This document shows positions 63,796-64,000 of a DNA stretch of 64,000 nucleotides, piece after piece. Under the pieces are notes generated by a model. The model saw only the letters and a program-made list of their open reading frames with translations. It was not told the origin of the DNA and searched no databases. Numbering within the stretch: position 1 is the first letter of the stretch; each line of letters opens with the position of its first letter. This stretch comes from Parathalassolituus penaei (GTDB taxonomy: Bacteria; Pseudomonadota; Gammaproteobacteria; Pseudomonadales; Oceanobacteraceae). Position numbers and translations under genes: made by a program. The stretch lies in contig NZ_JAPNOA010000005.1 in assembly GCF_026626885.1 (NCBI RefSeq), forward strand, positions 1 through 64,000. Direction: 5' to 3'.

Positions 63796-64000
63796 GCACT
63801 CAGGCCTTTTCCCCCGGCAAGACCGTGACCGCCCTGCTCGCCGACGATGAGCCGTTATTACTGCAAGCCCTGGCCAACCGTCTCCAGAAACTCTGGCCCG
63901 AGCTGGCAATCATCGAGCGCTGCCACGACGGCCAGAGCGCCCTCGCCAGCATTGAAGCCAAACAACCGGACATCGCCTTTCTGGACATCCAGATGCCGTT
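63792..64000 (+). CDS. Response regulator, receiver domain only, cut by window end
   Basis: The visible 69 residues are an N-terminal receiver domain with the acidic pair Asp18-Asp19 (LLADDEP) and the phosphoacceptor Asp65 (AFLDIQMP). It overlaps the kinase gene by four bases. The output domain lies beyond the window; from the kinase type a LytTR DNA-binding domain is expected. Confidence 0.9.
   Translation, partial: MSTQAFSPGKTVTALLADDEPLLLQALANRLQKLWPELAIIERCHDGQSALASIEAKQPDIAFLDIQMP

Overview
The window looks like the chromosome of a marine, respiratory, flagellated gammaproteobacterium, most like Oceanospirillales relatives (Thalassolituus or Oceanobacter type). This is inferred from the acetate regulon layout, a complete System I cytochrome c maturation operon, a rhombosortase with its GlyGly-CTERM substrate, class II IlvC with divergent IlvY, and an OlsB-type acyltransferase. 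No species is claimed.

Layout: 1-416 holds the 5' end of a 16S rRNA gene on the minus strand with its leader, boxA and promoter. 417-5844 holds housekeeping genes: msrQ/msrP (periplasmic methionine sulfoxide repair), pssA, divergent ilvY/ilvC with two operator-like palindromes, and a small glutaredoxin-like protein. 6190-13363 holds an AraC-type regulator, a Nudix hydrolase, an M6 metalloprotease coupled to rhombosortase, a glutaredoxin-like protein, lepB and dgt.

13599-25299 is an acetate scavenging island: a two-subunit Na+/solute symporter (DUF4212 plus ActP-like), a DnaQ-type exonuclease, a cNMP/CBS/DUF294 protein, the symporter-linked hybrid kinase CrbS, its LuxR-type partner CrbR, and acs. 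A shared 13-bp palindromic motif lies upstream of both the symporter genes and acs. Between crbS and crbR a 373-bp MITE-like element, with 17-bp inverted ends and an 11-bp target duplication, has split what was a bidirectional terminator. Its core carries hairpins that match the CsrA/RsmA recognition consensus.

26499-35070 is a four-gene operon of secreted DUF11-type proteins ending in a 1963-residue protein with a central OmpA domain and a probable C-terminal beta-barrel. Directly downstream are a heptamer satellite and four tandem 330-bp copies of the core found in the MITE, then a gene for a probable outer-membrane protein. 37688-44776 is ccmABCDEFGHI on the minus strand. 44926-47178 encodes FliK-like and FlhB-C-terminal-like (FlhX) proteins.

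47200-57976 holds a TetR regulator, hemN with a TlpA-like thioredoxin, olsB, a diguanylate cyclase with a degenerate receiver, a Bax-like lipoprotein, a PilZ protein, and ackA-pta, the other branch of acetate metabolism. 58121 to the end is a tightly packed operon: small exported protein, LolCDE/MacB-like ATPase and permease, LolA-like periplasmic protein, predicted outer-membrane protein, LytS-type histidine kinase and a response regulator cut by the window end. Two 18-bp direct repeats at 21-bp spacing lie upstream of it.

The most novel signals are the hairpin-rich repeat with CsrA-like loops (solitary in a MITE and in tandem array, both times downstream of a gene on the same strand), the DUF11/OmpA operon, the candidate CrbR box, and the Lol-like operon with its own two-component system.
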